From Lagopus muta (taxonomy: Eukaryota > Chordata > Aves > Galliformes > Phasianidae): a DNA stretch of 64,000 nt. The notes under the pieces were generated by a model. The model was given only the letters and a program-made list of their open reading frames with translations. It ran no database searches and was not told the DNA's origin. This document shows positions 32,501 through 46,347 of the stretch, one piece after another (positions within the stretch are counted from its first letter, which is position 1; each line of letters begins with the position of its first letter). The DNA is taken from NCBI RefSeq assembly GCF_023343835.1, contig NC_064447.1:8262001-8326000 (forward strand). Direction: 5' to 3'. The translations under genes were made by a program, and so were the position numbers.

Positions 32501-35500
32501 AAAGGCACAGGTTGCAGTGCAAAGCCATGGGGCTGGTCCCAGCCCACCCAACAGCAGCTGCACGGCACCGGGGGCACAGGAACAGAGGTGATGGCAGTGC
32601 TGCTCTCTGCAGCCCGTGTGTGCAGCAGTGATGGCAGCAATACCCGCATGCTGCAGTGCTGGCGATAAGGATGGCTCAGGTACAAATATTTACCTAGAGA
32701 TTGACTGGATTCAGCTGAGTTCATTCCTATTAGAGGGTCTGTTAGTAATTATCTGAATATGCGTGATTACCTGGGGACCTATAATCTGCCACAGTAATGA
32801 GTTCAATGGCTGATGTGGCATAACAAACAGGAGGGGGAGGGGGCGGGCACTGCGGCAGGGGCACGGCAGGGCCCAAGGACAGTGGGAGCACGGAGCTGGG
32901 AGGCACAGGGTCTCCCAGCAGCAGAGAAGGACGAGCCTCGCTCCATCCCTCGGTATCACACATCATCTCCCCCTGCTGCTCCTGGGATGGGGCCACAAAC
33001 CGCCCCCTCCTCCCCCAGCAGCCCTCAGCCTCCCCCGCCCTCTCAGCAATGCTGGGTTCTTGTGGATCCAAACACTTTATTTAAGAAATAATGATCTGAG
33101 AGCGCAGATAATCTCCGTCCCATCTCTGCCTGCTGCAGTGCTGCCATGTGCTATCACCATGTTTAGTTACGGCACTGTTGTGAGAGCAATGCAGTCATTA
33201 AGCTCTAATTTCTAAAACAAAGATAAAATTACGTGATTAAGATCTAATTAAACCCTAACTACCAGCGCCATGAATCACTCCAGCACACAGTTTAATGGAT
33301 GTCTTTTGAAGCCATCGTGCATTTTGTTTCCTTCTGCGGCTGATGATTTCCCTGAAGGGATTGGGTCTGCTCGCTCTGATGTTTGCTTTGCTGCTCTGCT
33401 TTGGCTGGGGACCACTAAAAATGTTTACATGTGAGCAAGAAGCTCGAAAATCCATTTCTAACCAGACAGAAAATTTCACTTGACAAGCTCGTTCAGACGT
33501 GTATCTCAGTAGAAATAATCAGAGCACGGAGGGTTCTTAATGCCAGCACCGTCCCCCAGCCCCCAACCTGCTAACGCAATTTCAGTCCTGACATGAGCTG
33601 TGCTGCAATTAGCGTGGGCTGCCTGCGTGCTGGAGAGCCGTGCCCGGGTGCCTGGTGGCCAGAGCTGCGCTGCCTGGCATTCAGACTCCTTGTTAGAAGG
33701 GAAAAACAAGGCAGAAATCTCCCGCACAGCTCTGGACTGCTGACTCTGAGGGACAGTGCCATAACAATTTTGATGGAGAATATTGTCATTTTTCTTTTCA
33801 CCTGCAAAACATCAGGCTCTGCTGCCCAAGCAAGGCTGCTTGATGCAGTCAGGCTCATCCATGTGGGCGATGGTGCCCTGCATCCCCCAGCCCTTGGCAT
33901 CCCTCCTTAGCAGCCAAGCATTGCAAAACTCAGTGCTGGGAGCTCCCACGATGCTTATCACAGGCAAAGAGCTGAGACTCACCTCACAGAGAGCTTGCTC
34001 TTCCTTGGAGAGAATGTGGCAAGGTGACTGCCTACCCACTGCTCACGTGTTGGAAGGGATGGAGAAGGGCACTGCAGAGAAACAATGCGAAGAGAAGTTA
34101 TGGCCCCATTTAGGTTTGCTTTATTACCTCTTTTTGGCAGAGGAACACCTGTTTTTCCCTGAGATGTCACATTAAATGAACACATCCTCCCGCGGGCAGC
34201 TGCAGTGCAACAGGTGCCCAACAAACTGCTGATGGGAAGGGGAACTCCATCATTAATCGCATGCTGGGAGACAAAGCGGTTCTGAGATCTGCCCCCCCAT
34301 ATAACCGCTAGCGGGTCCTAATAACGGCAGTAAGTCAGGGGAATGTTCCCCAGGTGACTCAAACAGCCAAGAGAGATAGAAGAGCTGGAGAGGAAATAGA
34401 GGAATCGAGCACTGTCAGTGCCTCTGCTGTACACTGTTGGAGGGGCTCACTTCCTTAGGTGCTCCTGGCAATGTGACAGGCTCGCACATGTCACCAGTGG
34501 GCACTGGCAGGGCGACACAGGGCTGCACAGGTCCTGCACTGTGTACAAAGCAGCACAAAAACAGTAGGAAATGTCCCTGCTGGGATCAGCTGGGCCCAGC
34601 AGTACGGGGCAGACAGCACAGCCCAGCATGGTGTGGGATATGTGGGCTCATGATGGGGAGGAGAAGGACCTATGGGGTCAGGTCAGAGCAGGAAAGGGAG
34701 AGACTTGGGCACCCAGCACAGCCACACCTGGGAGCAGCTTCAAAGGGAGAGAAAATGCTGCTGCTCCAAGTTAATATTCCCTGGTGGAGCTTCTTCTCCT
34801 CATTATTCTGGTCGTTACTTAAGCAACAGCCGCTCAACACTTGTGGTTCAGCAGCTGAGGAAGGGCTGAGTGCAAGAGGCTAATTTATTTTCTTTTAGTG
34901 CTCCTCATACATGGCAGCCCCTGGCTGCTCCTCACCGCTGGTAACCAACTGTAGGCATTTCAGATATTTCTAATGTATGAAAGCAACCGGGAAACAGAAA
35001 TTACCCTCTCTGAAATAATTCCTGAGACAGATTTCTGTTGGCACTCTGCAATAGATGCGCAGGGGAGGCACATGCTGCAAGCACTAGCTTGCTTTTCCTG
35101 AGCAATTTATTAGCCCTGCCATCTGGTTAGGACTTCATTTCTTTCCCCTGGTTAAACGTTCCTCATTGACAGAAACGGCATCTGCAGGAAACATGAGTAA
35201 TGGGAGCAGCAGTCAGAACCCATCCCAGCCCCACATGCTGCATGGATGTGCTGGGCTCAGTGGGGCTGTGCTGGAGCCCGATGGCTCTGTTGTCACTGCC
35301 CCTCCTGCCCCACTGCTCTGCCCCAGCCCAGAGCTGCAGACATTTCCCATGGCGGGCGCCCACTGAGATCTGAGTGGGTGACGGATGATCTGCTGAGGAT
35401 GCGCTGCCTCCGCCTCTGCCTGTGCAGCCCAAATGAAATTAAAATATTGACAGAAGCAATTTCCAGGGGAAATTGGAGGAGTTGGAAACAGGGCTGGAGG

Positions 35501-37078
35501 CTCCCACTGGGTGCTCAGCATCCACCATCCCCACTTGGGGATGGTGCTCATCACCTCCCCCTTGGTGTAATGAAGCATCCCCAGCACAGCTAACGGGCAC
35601 TTCTGGCTGGAGGTGTTGTGGTGCAACCCATAACGAGCAGTGGCTCAGGCCCCAGGCAACACAGGGCTAGGTAATCTTGACTCCAGGCAGGGATAGGAGG
35701 ACTTCATGCCTTACCTTCCTTACCTTCCTCTGCATAAGTAACACAGATAAACTGAATTACATGTTCCTTAGCTACATGTCTTAACACTGCCTGGATGGAG
35801 TTAGTAGAAGGCACACTGTGCTGCTTCATTGCCTTTACATAAGACAACCCATGGAAAGAGAAATCGGACCATTATTCACTGCATACCTGAACACTGCTTG
35901 GGCAGTTGGGTGTTGCCCTGGCACTCAGCTCCAGCCCAGCACTGCCCTAGGATTACTGCAGGGCTCTGGACACATCCTCATGATGGACACCAGCTGCCAC
36001 TTGGCACCCTGCGCAGAGCATCCCGCAGCCACTACTTCCCTCTGCACCACCCCACAGCTGCAGGAGCACCATCATCTGCAAAGGTGGGAACCCAGGGCCA
36101 TGCAAGGGCACTGCATGTGCATGCATCAAAAGGCTGAAGAACGAAAGCAATTGGGCTGGAGAAGCCCCACAGAGGAACTGGAGAGCCCATGCCCTACCTC
36201 TCAGCGGCCACTCAGAGTCTGATGGCAGCTCAGTGGGCTCTGGGTGTGCTCCGAGCTGCCTCAAACAACAGGCTGGCAGGAGATCAGGTTGACTGCAATA
36301 AAAATTTCATTACTTGTGTGTTTGAAAAGCTGTTGTACTATTTTAGAGAAGAAAGGTAACCTGTCATGGTTTATTAATGCGCTGTAATGGGGCTCTTCGC
36401 AGGCAAAGGGCACGTGGGAGCTGCAACGTGTGCCATGGGCTGTGCAGCTCCGGCTGCAGCACACAGAGCACACACAGAGCACTGCATTCCACATCCCACC
36501 TCATGCAGGGACTCCCAGTGCAAGAAGCAGCACTGCTGGGTGCCATTTCCAGGGACAGGGCCCGGCACAGCCATAGGAGCCCAGCATCTCCTGCACACAC
36601 ACTGAGCAAACAGCAGAGAGGTGCTGAGTTAGCCAGCACCCTCCTCCTTCCCCTTGAAATGTGCATCGAAGTGTTGAGGATGGCAGAGACAAGAGCTGCA
36701 TAAATCTGCCTATTGCTGCAGCTCCAATGAAAGGGAGTATGGCGGTTAATTAAATCCATTCATAATCAGATGGATTTTGGTCTTACTTTGGGCACAGTTT
36801 CTGCTGTTTTCTCTCCTCTCAGAATCATCTTCCCAGAGAGATTCAGGGGAAAAAAGCAAGCCCAACACTTTCTGAGTGCACACATTTTCCCCAGAGAGCC
36901 TGTGCGTGATTTCCCTGCAGGCAGCACAGCAGGGCCAGCCCAGCACTTGGCTTTCTGAATGCAGTGCAAGGGTTTCCTATGCCCCTCTCTTTCACACTGT
37001 CCCACAAGGCAGCCACGTTCCACCTGCTCCCTGCCCCTGGCTCCACATTTCTTGCCACCTCCGTATCCCCCTGCCTAT

Positions 37079-37120
37079 GTCTCCATGTCCCCATGTCCCA
37101 CGTCCCCATGTCCCCATGCC
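37079..37120. repeat. CCCCATGTC tandem repeat
   Basis: About five copies of a 7-9 base unit (CCCCATGT, CCCACGT) in direct orientation. They are followed within 25 bases by a C-rich tract with an 11-C run at 37145-37155. Confidence 0.65.
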
Positions 37121-39891
37121 ACCCCGGTGTCTGCTCCCTCCCTGCCCCCCCCCCCAGCACCCATCACTTCTGTGCCATTGCCCCCATTGGCCAAACTTGT
37201 AATCTCATCAGAGAATGAAATCAGGTTTGTCTGACAAACCTGCTCCTTTTCAGCCAGGCTGACAGGCAGAAATTTATGTTCCCAGGCTCTAATTCTCCCA
37301 TTAATTGACTCTTGCAGCAGTTCTCCCACTGCTTTGTTCAGGACTGATGTCAGGCTAATTGTACGCAGCCTTCCTGCTCACCTCCCTGCTGCCGCATGGT
37401 GCACCACATCCTTCTCCTGCTGCCATTTCCCTGCTCCCACCCCAACTCATCACCCCCGGTGCCACCATGTCCGTGCTGCTGCCAGCAGCTGGGTGTCCTG
37501 AAAGTAGCTTTGGGACAGCCCAAACTACCATGGCCTTGCAGAGCTGCTGCATCTCTGGGGCTTTTCCTCCTTAGTGTCCTTTTCCTGAGTGTTTAATGCA
37601 CCATTTGCACGCTGCAGATTCGTTTTTAACAATGCTTTTAATGAACGTACATGGCTGTGTGTATGCGTGCGTCAGCTGTCCAGGCTCGCACTACATTTTA
37701 CAAATCAGCACTACTTTTGGGAAAGCTAATTAAACATAATCATGAAAACCTCATTAGTCCTCATTTACATAAGATACACAGAGAAATTCCTTAACCCTTA
37801 ATCCTGGCAGTCACAATCCATTTAGGTATCTCCTGTTTGTTCTATTCAAAGGCAGCAGCACAGCCTCATCCTCTCCATGCACACTCCTCTGCAGCACCAC
37901 TCTCAGGGCAGGATGGGGCTGATGCTCCTCAGCCCTTCAAACGACGCTGAACCCAGCCCATGCCAGCACAGGTCTGTCTGCATGGTGGGCAGCGCATCCT
38001 GCACCACAGAGTGAGCATCAGCACATCTTGCACCGCAGGCACCAGGGCTCTGCAGAGCAGCTGGGGAAGGTGGTGGTCATGCAGCCCATGCCAGGACCAC
38101 CACGTTGGTCACCATGAGTCAGGATGGTGCCCGCCACTCCCTGGGCAGTACAGGAGTGGCTACGTGCCTCTGTGCTCCTGGTGTAGAAATGCAGCTCAAT
38201 TAGAGCCCCCGTGTCATACAAATGTTGGAGCATTAAAAGTATTGGATAAAAGTGCTTCTGCTATTAAAGCAGCTCACGTCCTGGAAGCCTCCGCAGTAAG
38301 CTGTACAATTTCACCCTGCGATACCACTGGATTAAGCTGTCCCCACAAAAGCCTCTTATAGTACGAAAAAAACCATTAGCAACCTATGAAATCAATAGAC
38401 AACACGGTCCTGTTGCTGTAAAACAACAGAATTAGCCGCAGAGCCAGCAATAGCACCAATTAAGCTGGGGCCTCATTCCATAAACTCACACAGGAAGGAC
38501 TCGGTGGAACCAGAGGAGCAGTCATCCCACATGGGAACGTGGGAGCCAGCGCTCAGCAGTACAGGCAGTGCACATGGCACAAGGGGCGGCACCTCAGCAT
38601 CAACCCCTGCATGGGATCCAATGTGAGCATGGGGAGCCCCTCTGAGCCCCTGCTGCCCCCTGTTATCTTCCAAAGCCATTAGTTCTATTTCTCAGTGGCT
38701 CGATCCCAGGCGGAGTTGGGCAAAATGCAACAAAGCAACAGCAACAAAAAAAAATGCGGCAAACTCTGCAAAAATAAAAAAACAAAATGCAAACTGGGAT
38801 TTTGCTCAGTTTTTGCCAAGTAGGCTCATTCCCTATCAACATCTAAGTCAGCGAGCACAGGAAACCACTCTGCGAGCAGCTGCCCTGTATCCCTTATCTC
38901 AGCTGCCAAGCAGCAGCTCTACGCCTGGCACTGGTGGCTGAGCTCACTGTGACTGGGATTGAGGGTCCTAGTGAGAGGAGAAGCAGAACAGAAGTGGGCA
39001 CCCTGCAATGAGCCATCTGGGGGCCAGCAGGAACTGTGTGTGGCTCCGTCCCGGTTGGTGCGTGGGGCTGAGGAGGGACCTGGAAGACTGCGTGCAGAGC
39101 CTCGAGCCCTGGTGACAAGTGTTTAAACATTAAATGCTGCCTTACAGGGAGCGTGAGGCTGGGAGCTGAATCATCACAGAAAATAACGTGCTGTGAAGGA
39201 TGGATGAAAGGACGACCAGGGAGCGGCTCTTGGTGAGAGATGTGGCTCGGGGCAGCCATCGAGGGAACTCCCATTCTCTAGAAAGCACAAACCCACCAGA
39301 CTCTGCCAGAGTGTTGGCACAGCAGTAATTTAATAGAAATCAATCATGCAAAACAGACACGGTATGAGTTTGGGGATTCATTTCCATATATGACGCTGTT
39401 CTTTATTGTCTTCCTGGCCTCAGTCTGACCGTCAGAGGCAGCAGGAGCTGGCACGTGGCTGGTGGAACCACACAGTACTCGAGCTGCCCAACCCACACAG
39501 GTTCACCCATCCCAGCTGCACTCACTGCCCCTCACTGCCCACCGCCCCATTCCGCCCCATGCACTGCAGCATCCCCTGTCATTCTGATAACCCAGAGGGT
39601 TTTCATCACCTGCAGGCAGCCTGAAGGACACGGGCAGCTCCCCTGCACAGCTGCCTAACAGCCCCCAGTAGCCCCCAGTAATTGCTGTTCACATCCCCTA
39701 ATTGGACATTCAAAGGATTCCATAGACAAGGTAGTGGTCCAACATGAAAAACAGTCTTGATAGTGTGATGCAATATTTATACAGAGCCTCATGTTGGCAT
39801 TGATATGGAGTGTGCAGCAGGCTGACTCCTGATGGGGTGAGGACCACACATCCCCCATCTCCATCAGGGATGCAGAGCCTACACTGCATTC

Positions 39892-40061
39892 TCATCTCCA
39901 CCCCACCCACTCTTGTCCCCATCCCATTTTCATCCAGATCCCATCCCCACTTCCATCCCCACCCCATCCCAATCCCTGTCTCCATCCTATCTCCATCCCA
40001 TCCCCACCTCCATCCCATCCCCATCCTCATCCCACCCCTCACCATCCCATCCCCACACCAC
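39892..40061. repeat. CCCATC minisatellite
   Basis: About 170 bases of CATCCC, CCATCC and CCACCC units, with occasional T-rich interruptions. The minus-strand frame reads a Gly/Met/Trp/Asp-rich peptide through it, which is a repeat artefact and not a gene. Confidence 0.8.
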
Positions 40062-41689
40062 ACCCAGCACAGCCCCAGGAGCATGCAGTTCCCCCTGGGA
40101 GCCCCATGATATCACCTAGCAGACAGCACAGTGAGGGCAGCTCCTCCTGGGAGTGCCCTGTGCTTTATGGAAACATGATTCAAAAATACTATCACCTCAG
40201 GGAAAAGAGAGATATATTTGAATGGAACTTTATGGGACACGTTTCTAACAGGTTTAACATTTACCCAGTTTCATATTTTCTTTAGCTCTACTGGGAGAAC
40301 TTAACTTCCTGTGAAATTCAGGTTGCAGATTTGGCTGCTCAGCCAACCAGGAAAGTGGCTCCAATATATGATTCCATTCCAACTGATCAGGAACACCAGC
40401 CCATCTGGAACACGGAGTGCAGGAGCCTGGTGGCCTCTAAATGCTTGGATTCATGCTGATTGAAATACTAAAATCCCACAGAGCACACAAGTACCTGTCT
40501 GAAACCAGCACAGAACAGAAAACATCTCACTGCCCACTCAGGACAGGAGGTGCTGCCTTTCCTGGCAGTTTCCCTAATTTAATTACCAGCCCTCCAGCAT
40601 GTCCTTATCACCATTTCCCAGGAGGTACGCCTCTTGGGGAGGTGTTCATAGGGGCTCTGTTCCCAGTAGCTCCACAATTTAATTGCAGTTTGCTGCCACT
40701 TGAGTGCAGGGTGAGGGGCCACGCTGGGCCCTATGAGCCAGGCCAGGGGGCACAGCCCGGTGAGTGAGTGCCTGGCAGCACCTGCCTACAGCAGTGCACA
40801 GCCCCAGCAAACAGATGCAAACACATGAGCGTGGAGGAAAAGTCCTCAGGATTTTTAAGGCATTCAGTAACAGCAAGTGAAGGCAATGCATTATTTAAAG
40901 GCTCTTCTAAGGAGAGAAAAAGCTTAGTTAGCTTTTTAGGGCAGAGCAAGGAGGGAGCAAGAGAGGAGCTGCAGGCGGCAGGCGCAGTGCTGCAGCAGCT
41001 GCAGGGCAGGGGCACAGGCTGTGGGCAATGCACCGGAGCTGACACCACGCAGTGTGGGGTGCCAGCAGAGCCAGGTTCAGCCTTGTGCTTCAGCTGCAGC
41101 GAGCAGCCAGCTCAGCTGTGGGCACACGGTGTCCCCCGGGCCGCCTCCACTCGGAGTGCTGCTGCTCGCACTGTGCCCGCATGGAACCTGTGATGGACGG
41201 CACCGAGCACTAATGGGCACTGCGGTACCGGAGCGCTGATGGATGGGGTGTCACTGGGTTTAATCCAGCGCCATTAGCCATGCTGAAGACTCGCATATCA
41301 TTTGTAAAACTAATGGGTTGCTGGAGGTCATTCGGTAATAAGAATGAGAGAGAAGGGTTATTAGTTTTTATCAGACATTAATTGGCCAGAATCGATTACT
41401 TCTTTGGCATTTGCAGTATAATAGGGGCACTCCTCCCAGAACCCCCAGTTGGCAGAGCAGGGCAGGTGGCAGTGGTCATGCCAGGCTCTGGGCATCACCC
41501 ACCCACCCCAGCCAAGGGCAGCCCCAGGTCCCTGCAGCCTCCACGAGCCCCAGCACAGCCCGAGTCTGGCACAGCCATGGGCACAGAGGCAGAGCTGCTA
41601 TGGGACAGTCCAGGAGCTGTGGGGTCACCCTTTACTTCCACACTCACAGCACTGCACGTATCTGGGGAGCAGCAAAAACGCCTGTAAGG

Positions 41690-42220
41690 CGGCTCAGGTG
41701 ATGCCACATTTATCTAACAAGCTTCCAAATGAAAACTAGCATTTGGACTTACTGCGTTCTGGCTCAAAATTTGATTACATTTTTCTACAGCTGTAAATCT
41801 GCCTTCCTTTCTGCAACATTATTATTAAAGCCAGTATTGAATTGGTGGTGTGATACGTAAAATTTCAATCCTGGCTTTGACATTCCAGGAAGTTAAAAAC
41901 CAATTACAGTGTGTGCTTTGCCTCAGGACAGAATGAATCATTGAACACAGCCACTTCACCAAGAGAAATTAAAGGCTGAAGCAGCAACACAGGGAAGGTA
42001 TTAAGCTAAAAATCAAAGGTCAATTAAAGTAAAACTGAGACTATTTTATTTTTAATATTTTGCTTACATTTTCATTCCTTGCTGATGAACAAGGCGGCCA
42101 AATAGACCTGCACTTTTATTTATTTGCTGGGTGATAAATCTACGCTGAGGTTGGTCTCAGTAGCTAAGAGGAAACAATCAGGGATGAAATTCTCAGCCAG
42201 CAACCAAGTTCACTTCACCA
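41690..42220. promoter_or_regulatory. AT-rich unique block, candidate conserved noncoding element
   Basis: Some 530 bases of unique AT-rich DNA with no open frame of note, between G+C-rich flanks. It contains words such as CAATTACAG, GAATTGG and TTTGATTACA. The candidate status rests on composition and position between two conserved genes. Confidence 0.25.
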
Positions 42221-42286
42221 TAGTGGAGTCCACCAGGCCCCTTGCACCACGCTGCTCTGCACCACGCCATGCCGTGCTGCACTCAC

Positions 42287-42366
42287 TCCATGCATGTGCA
42301 CACACACTCTTGTTGCACATGCACACATCTGCTGCATGCACACACACATGCACATCCGCACCATGC
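42287..42366. repeat. CA/ATG-rich low-complexity tract
   Basis: Interrupted CACACA and CATGCACA units (TGCATGTGCACACAC, CATGCACACACACATG) form a degenerate dinucleotide-type repeat of about 80 bases with alternating purine-pyrimidine character. Confidence 0.6.
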
Positions 42367-43109
42367 ATCCTGGCCAGGGCTGCCTCAGCTCACCTCACAG
42401 CACCTCACCATACAGGGGCAGTTCCAGGCCATTGCTCATTGCCAGGGCCCACCTGGCACCGTCACAGGAGCCACTTCATGTATAAACAAGCCAGCAGCCT
42501 TCTCCCAGAGGACTCAGAGCACTGGACAGCCCTGGAGAGACAGCCATGAGAGACCATGCACTGATCCAGCAGTGAATCAGCACCGTGCTCAGCCCTTAGC
42601 CAAGCACTAAGCTCCAGCTCAACACGCCAAAGCCTCCAAAGACAGCAGAGGGGAAGAGGCAGGACCACACAGCACCATGCCCAAACTCAGGGTGTATTTA
42701 CCAATGTTGTTACAGGACAAGGGGAGAGACCTCATGAGCTGCTGATCCCTCCCAGTAAACAAAACAGAAGTTGTGATTTCAGCTTTCTGTTAGCAGTGCG
42801 TCACCTGCAGATGCCTCCTACGTGGGGACCTTAATGGATAATCCATACCCTTGAAGTGGAGTATATAATCTGCTCATTACCTATGATAAATCATTTGCAA
42901 AATATTAAAATGCTCCAAGATTGTCATATGGTCTTCATGAATTGCTTTGCAACACACACACTTCTGTCTATTAAAGGGGAAAATGTATTCACGGTGGATC
43001 CAGGCAGAGCTATCAAATTCTGCTTTATTTACAGGCTGGAGTACAAAGCTATCAGAGACTCACAGCAGTGCAGAGAGCCACCTCCTGCCCTGCCATTACC
43101 GCCCTTCGA

Positions 43110-43560
43110 GATAATCTGACCTCAGCTATGGAAACTCATTAAGGTCGTTAGGAAGCGCGCCAGTTCTCCAGGGAGCAGCTTCTCGTAGATTAAAAAAGGG
43201 AGCGAGCGCTGCTAACCGCGCACTTACCCACATCATACAAGTGCGCGAACCTCGGGGAGAGAGTAATCTAATCTATTCTCAGACAATTTAAACTCATTTC
43301 AATAAAAAAAGAATTAGACGGAAGCAAACGGCGGAGAGAGCAGATGTTACAGTGTTTGTGACACCCCGAAGAACAAGCTGATAGCGGCGTGCGGCGCAGC
43401 AGGCACTTCCAGCCAGGTGGGAGGGCAGAGCTGTGGCTGCTGGCTATGGGCTGCACTGCCCTCCGGGATCCCCCCCCCCCCCGTGGGGCCATCAGACACC
43501 CCGCACTCAGGGGATCCTGCAAACAGAGCACTTGGTTGGTAAATACCAGCATCGTTATAA
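43110..43560. promoter_or_regulatory. CpG-bearing unique block, candidate regulatory element
   Basis: A mixed AT-rich and CpG-bearing segment in otherwise CpG-poor intergenic DNA. It contains clusters such as GAAGCGCGCCAG, GCGAGCGCTGC, ACCGCGCAC and AGTGCGCGAACC, plus AT-rich words (TCTAATCTATTC, TTTAAACTC). A 13-C run lies at 43470-43482. The mix resembles an unmethylated enhancer or a small orphan CpG island. No gene is recognised. Confidence 0.33.
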
Positions 43561-45157
43561 ATATTCGATTAGCCCAAGAACTGCAGCGCATTAAATAGTG
43601 ATAAGGCCCTGCTTCCCAGGCAGGCACGGCTCCGTGCTGGTGCCCTGGAAGAGGTGTTTAAAATAGGATGTCAGGGAGGGCTGGCAGAGGTATTTGTCGT
43701 GGGGCTGATGAATAGTTTGAGAAGCACTCAATACCACGAGGACGGATCAATTCATCACAGATCAGCTCAGACTCAATGGTAACTAATGCTCAGCTGCTCC
43801 TGTTGCATTCCTTTAAGAAATCATGTGGTTACACCAGGCATGCTGTTATTTTTGTAATTAAGTATTTTTCCACTGGATGAAACTAACGTGGAAAAGGTGT
43901 CCACGTCCAGCTGAGCTTTGGCAGCTCTCTTAGCCTCACCAATTTCCATTAGTTAAAGGTGTGGTTATGAAATATGATGACAACTGAGCACCCTGCAAGC
44001 AATGGAGTCCCCGCGTACAGAACAGCTGTGGCACCAATCCCTAACTGCCAAATCCATTCACTAACCGGGTCAGGCTGACAGAGAGGCAGTGTCAGCGGGT
44101 TTATTAAAAGCTGTTTTTGCTGTAAGAGGGACCGGGTTTATGCTATCATAAATTGTCAACAGTTGGTCAGATCCCCACAGGGAGCGGATCAATATGCAGC
44201 AGAAGGGAGAAACTGCTGAGGAAGGAAAAGCAATGCTCTAATTAGAACGAAATTTAAGAGTCCAGAGGTACCGATGACAGTGCCTAATACGTTGTAATTT
44301 ATCAATGGCCTCCAACTCTTGGTGTCACCGTGCTTAGAGGCAGCATGCAGAACACAGGGGGTTGTGTAACTTGCATGCCACGGCGTGTGCCCCAGCTCGC
44401 TCAGGGCCTGCCAGCTTTGGGGACAGGCCATGGGGCCACCAGCCCTCAGGCACAGGGCCCTACCCAGCATCAGGACCCTATACGATGCTCAGCCCCCCCA
44501 GCACAGCACAACCCCAACCCAGGGTCAGACCTACCCTTATTAGGCACAGATCCATCACCTGCCCCACCTCATTTCTCAACTCCTTGAAAACAAGGAGCAA
44601 TAAAATTTAATCACTCCAAGTTCCCCCGTGCCTTCCAGTTGCCCCCAACACCCTCCCAGCGACATGAAGGGAAGTGCAGACTCCCTGTTTAATAAGTAGC
44701 CATAAAAAGCCTTGGGGATTGGAGAAATATCAGCAAATATAATAAACAAAAATATATTAACTCTAATCCTGCAAAGCCCTCGGCGATATTAATATCTGTT
44801 TAATGTAATCACCTATAAATAAGTGATGACCCCACGATTCAGCACGACATCTGTCAGCCCCATTTCCATACAAGTAATTATGCTCCCTAATAACTAATAT
44901 AAGCCCAGATCTTTTACGCTACCGACCAGCTGGTGTAACACAGCCTCTGTGCTGGACTCTGTCCCCATGGTGGTGCCCAGCAGAGCTGCACCCCATGCAG
45001 TGCTGTGCAGCTACAGGCAGAAAGCAGCAAGGCTGAGGAGCAAGGCATGTCCCAGGGACACAGGGGGTAGGGCTGTCCCACCCCCAGGGGACAGTGCAGA
45101 GGGGTAGCCACAGAGGACTGAAAAACACTCACTCAGGAAGGAAGGCCTAGTAATAAA

Positions 45158-45173
45158 TTTATTGTATTTTATT
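45158..45173 (-). terminator. USP31 tandem poly(A) signals
   Basis: On the minus strand, AATAAA occurs at 45173-45168 and again at 45163-45158. A G/U-rich stretch (GAGTGAGTGTTTTTCAG) follows about 25-40 bases downstream. Spacing and order fit a genuine cleavage site near 45135-45145. An A13 run lies just upstream at 45199-45187. Confidence 0.6.
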
Positions 45174-45318
45174 ACATTTTTCCCCCTTTTTTTTTTTTTC
45201 CACTGAATTCCAATTCCTCATATTCCCACTCTTCTTTCTGAAAGAAAATGATTTTTAAACATAAAAATAGAAATTCTGCATATTAAAAGTGCATACACCT
45301 TGAATAATAAAACATACA

Positions 45319-45327
45319 AATAAATAA
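45319..45327 (-). promoter_or_regulatory. AU-rich element nonamer in USP31 3' UTR
   Basis: The minus strand reads TTATTTATT, the core nonamer of class II AU-rich elements. It is placed about 150 bases before the poly(A) signals. It may shorten mRNA half-life; this is inferred from motif and location. Confidence 0.4.
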
Positions 45328-46347
45328 TAAAAGGCATTGACACAGTCTCATGCACTTGTCCTCAAATAATTTAAAATTTATGGTACAATGTTCAATCCCA
45401 AGTAAAGACAGCCTGCTCTCCAGATTGCTGTACAGTTCAAAAACATTAAAATACAGAAGAGAATATCAAAGGTGTGGGCAAACCCCACGTCCCAGTATCG
45501 GCGTACAGTGATGTGACATGCAGTTTTCAGAACCATAGATATTCCAGTGTAAAATCTGACGCTGTGTCCAGAGGAGAAACTACATTTGTAACAGGACTTA
45601 AAATTCAATTTTAACCAATGGTGAGGCACAGTTGGTGAGCAAATCTGTACAAATTAATACTTGGAAGGCCACAAGAAAATAATGTAGCCGCTTGTAGCCT
45701 GTATTCCCTTGTGTCACCCTACCCAAGGCAATGTAGCACCTAAAAAATATTTGCTTATTGCACTGCACAAATGCCATACAAACCTAACACTAACCTTCTC
45801 ACAGCACATTGTGCTGCAGGGCCTAGAGCGAAACAGGGTTGGTGTTCACACTTAATTTTAATCTGTGTCTTTAAAATAAAAAACACTATCTGCAGATAAA
45901 CTGAGTGCTATCGCCTTGAAATAAATAGAAGACTTCCTAAACCTTTAGGCCTAGGATAGATCTCGTGCAAGTCTTCACGTACCCTTATTTTACAAAGTAA
46001 AGCTCCTAATAGTAGATGCTTCATGGTGCTTTTGTTAAGAAAACCACGTAGTTGTACTTTCATCTCACCACAGATTAAAACCAAATTTCAGTTCCCTCCA
46101 CAGGTAACGTTGGATGCCGCCAAATTGTTTCAGATTAGGAGGCAATGACAAAGATAGAAAAAAAAGATGACAGCAAAACCAATTGGAATGTCATTTCCCA
46201 CCCCTCTCTACGATGGCTGAGCCCTGGGCACGGCCCATGGGGGCATGGCCCTGCCCCACAGCCCCTTCTCACCACCCAGAGTGTGTCAGCAAAGGTACAC
46301 AAAGCAGCAGGCTACGCACAGAACGCTGACCAGGATTGCCTTGTTTT

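Larger units (their letters stand above)
28626..45134. other. Intergenic region between the convergent HS3ST2 and USP31 genes
   Basis: About 16.5 kb without a recognised gene. AT-rich unique blocks lie near 31.2-31.4, 33.1-33.5, 34.9-35.15, 37.2-37.8, 38.2-38.5, 41.7-42.2, 42.8-43.1, 43.8-44.3 and 44.7-44.9 kb. G+C-rich stretches lie between them, with simple repeats at 37.1, 39.9 and 42.3 kb and one CR1 fragment. C runs occur at 37145-37155 (11 C) and 43470-43482 (13 C). Open frames here are short and match no protein family I recognise. Confidence 0.6.

Noticed and set aside
39710-40084. 124-codon minus-strand Gly/Met/Trp/Asp-rich frame
   Set aside because: Translation of the CCCATC minisatellite.
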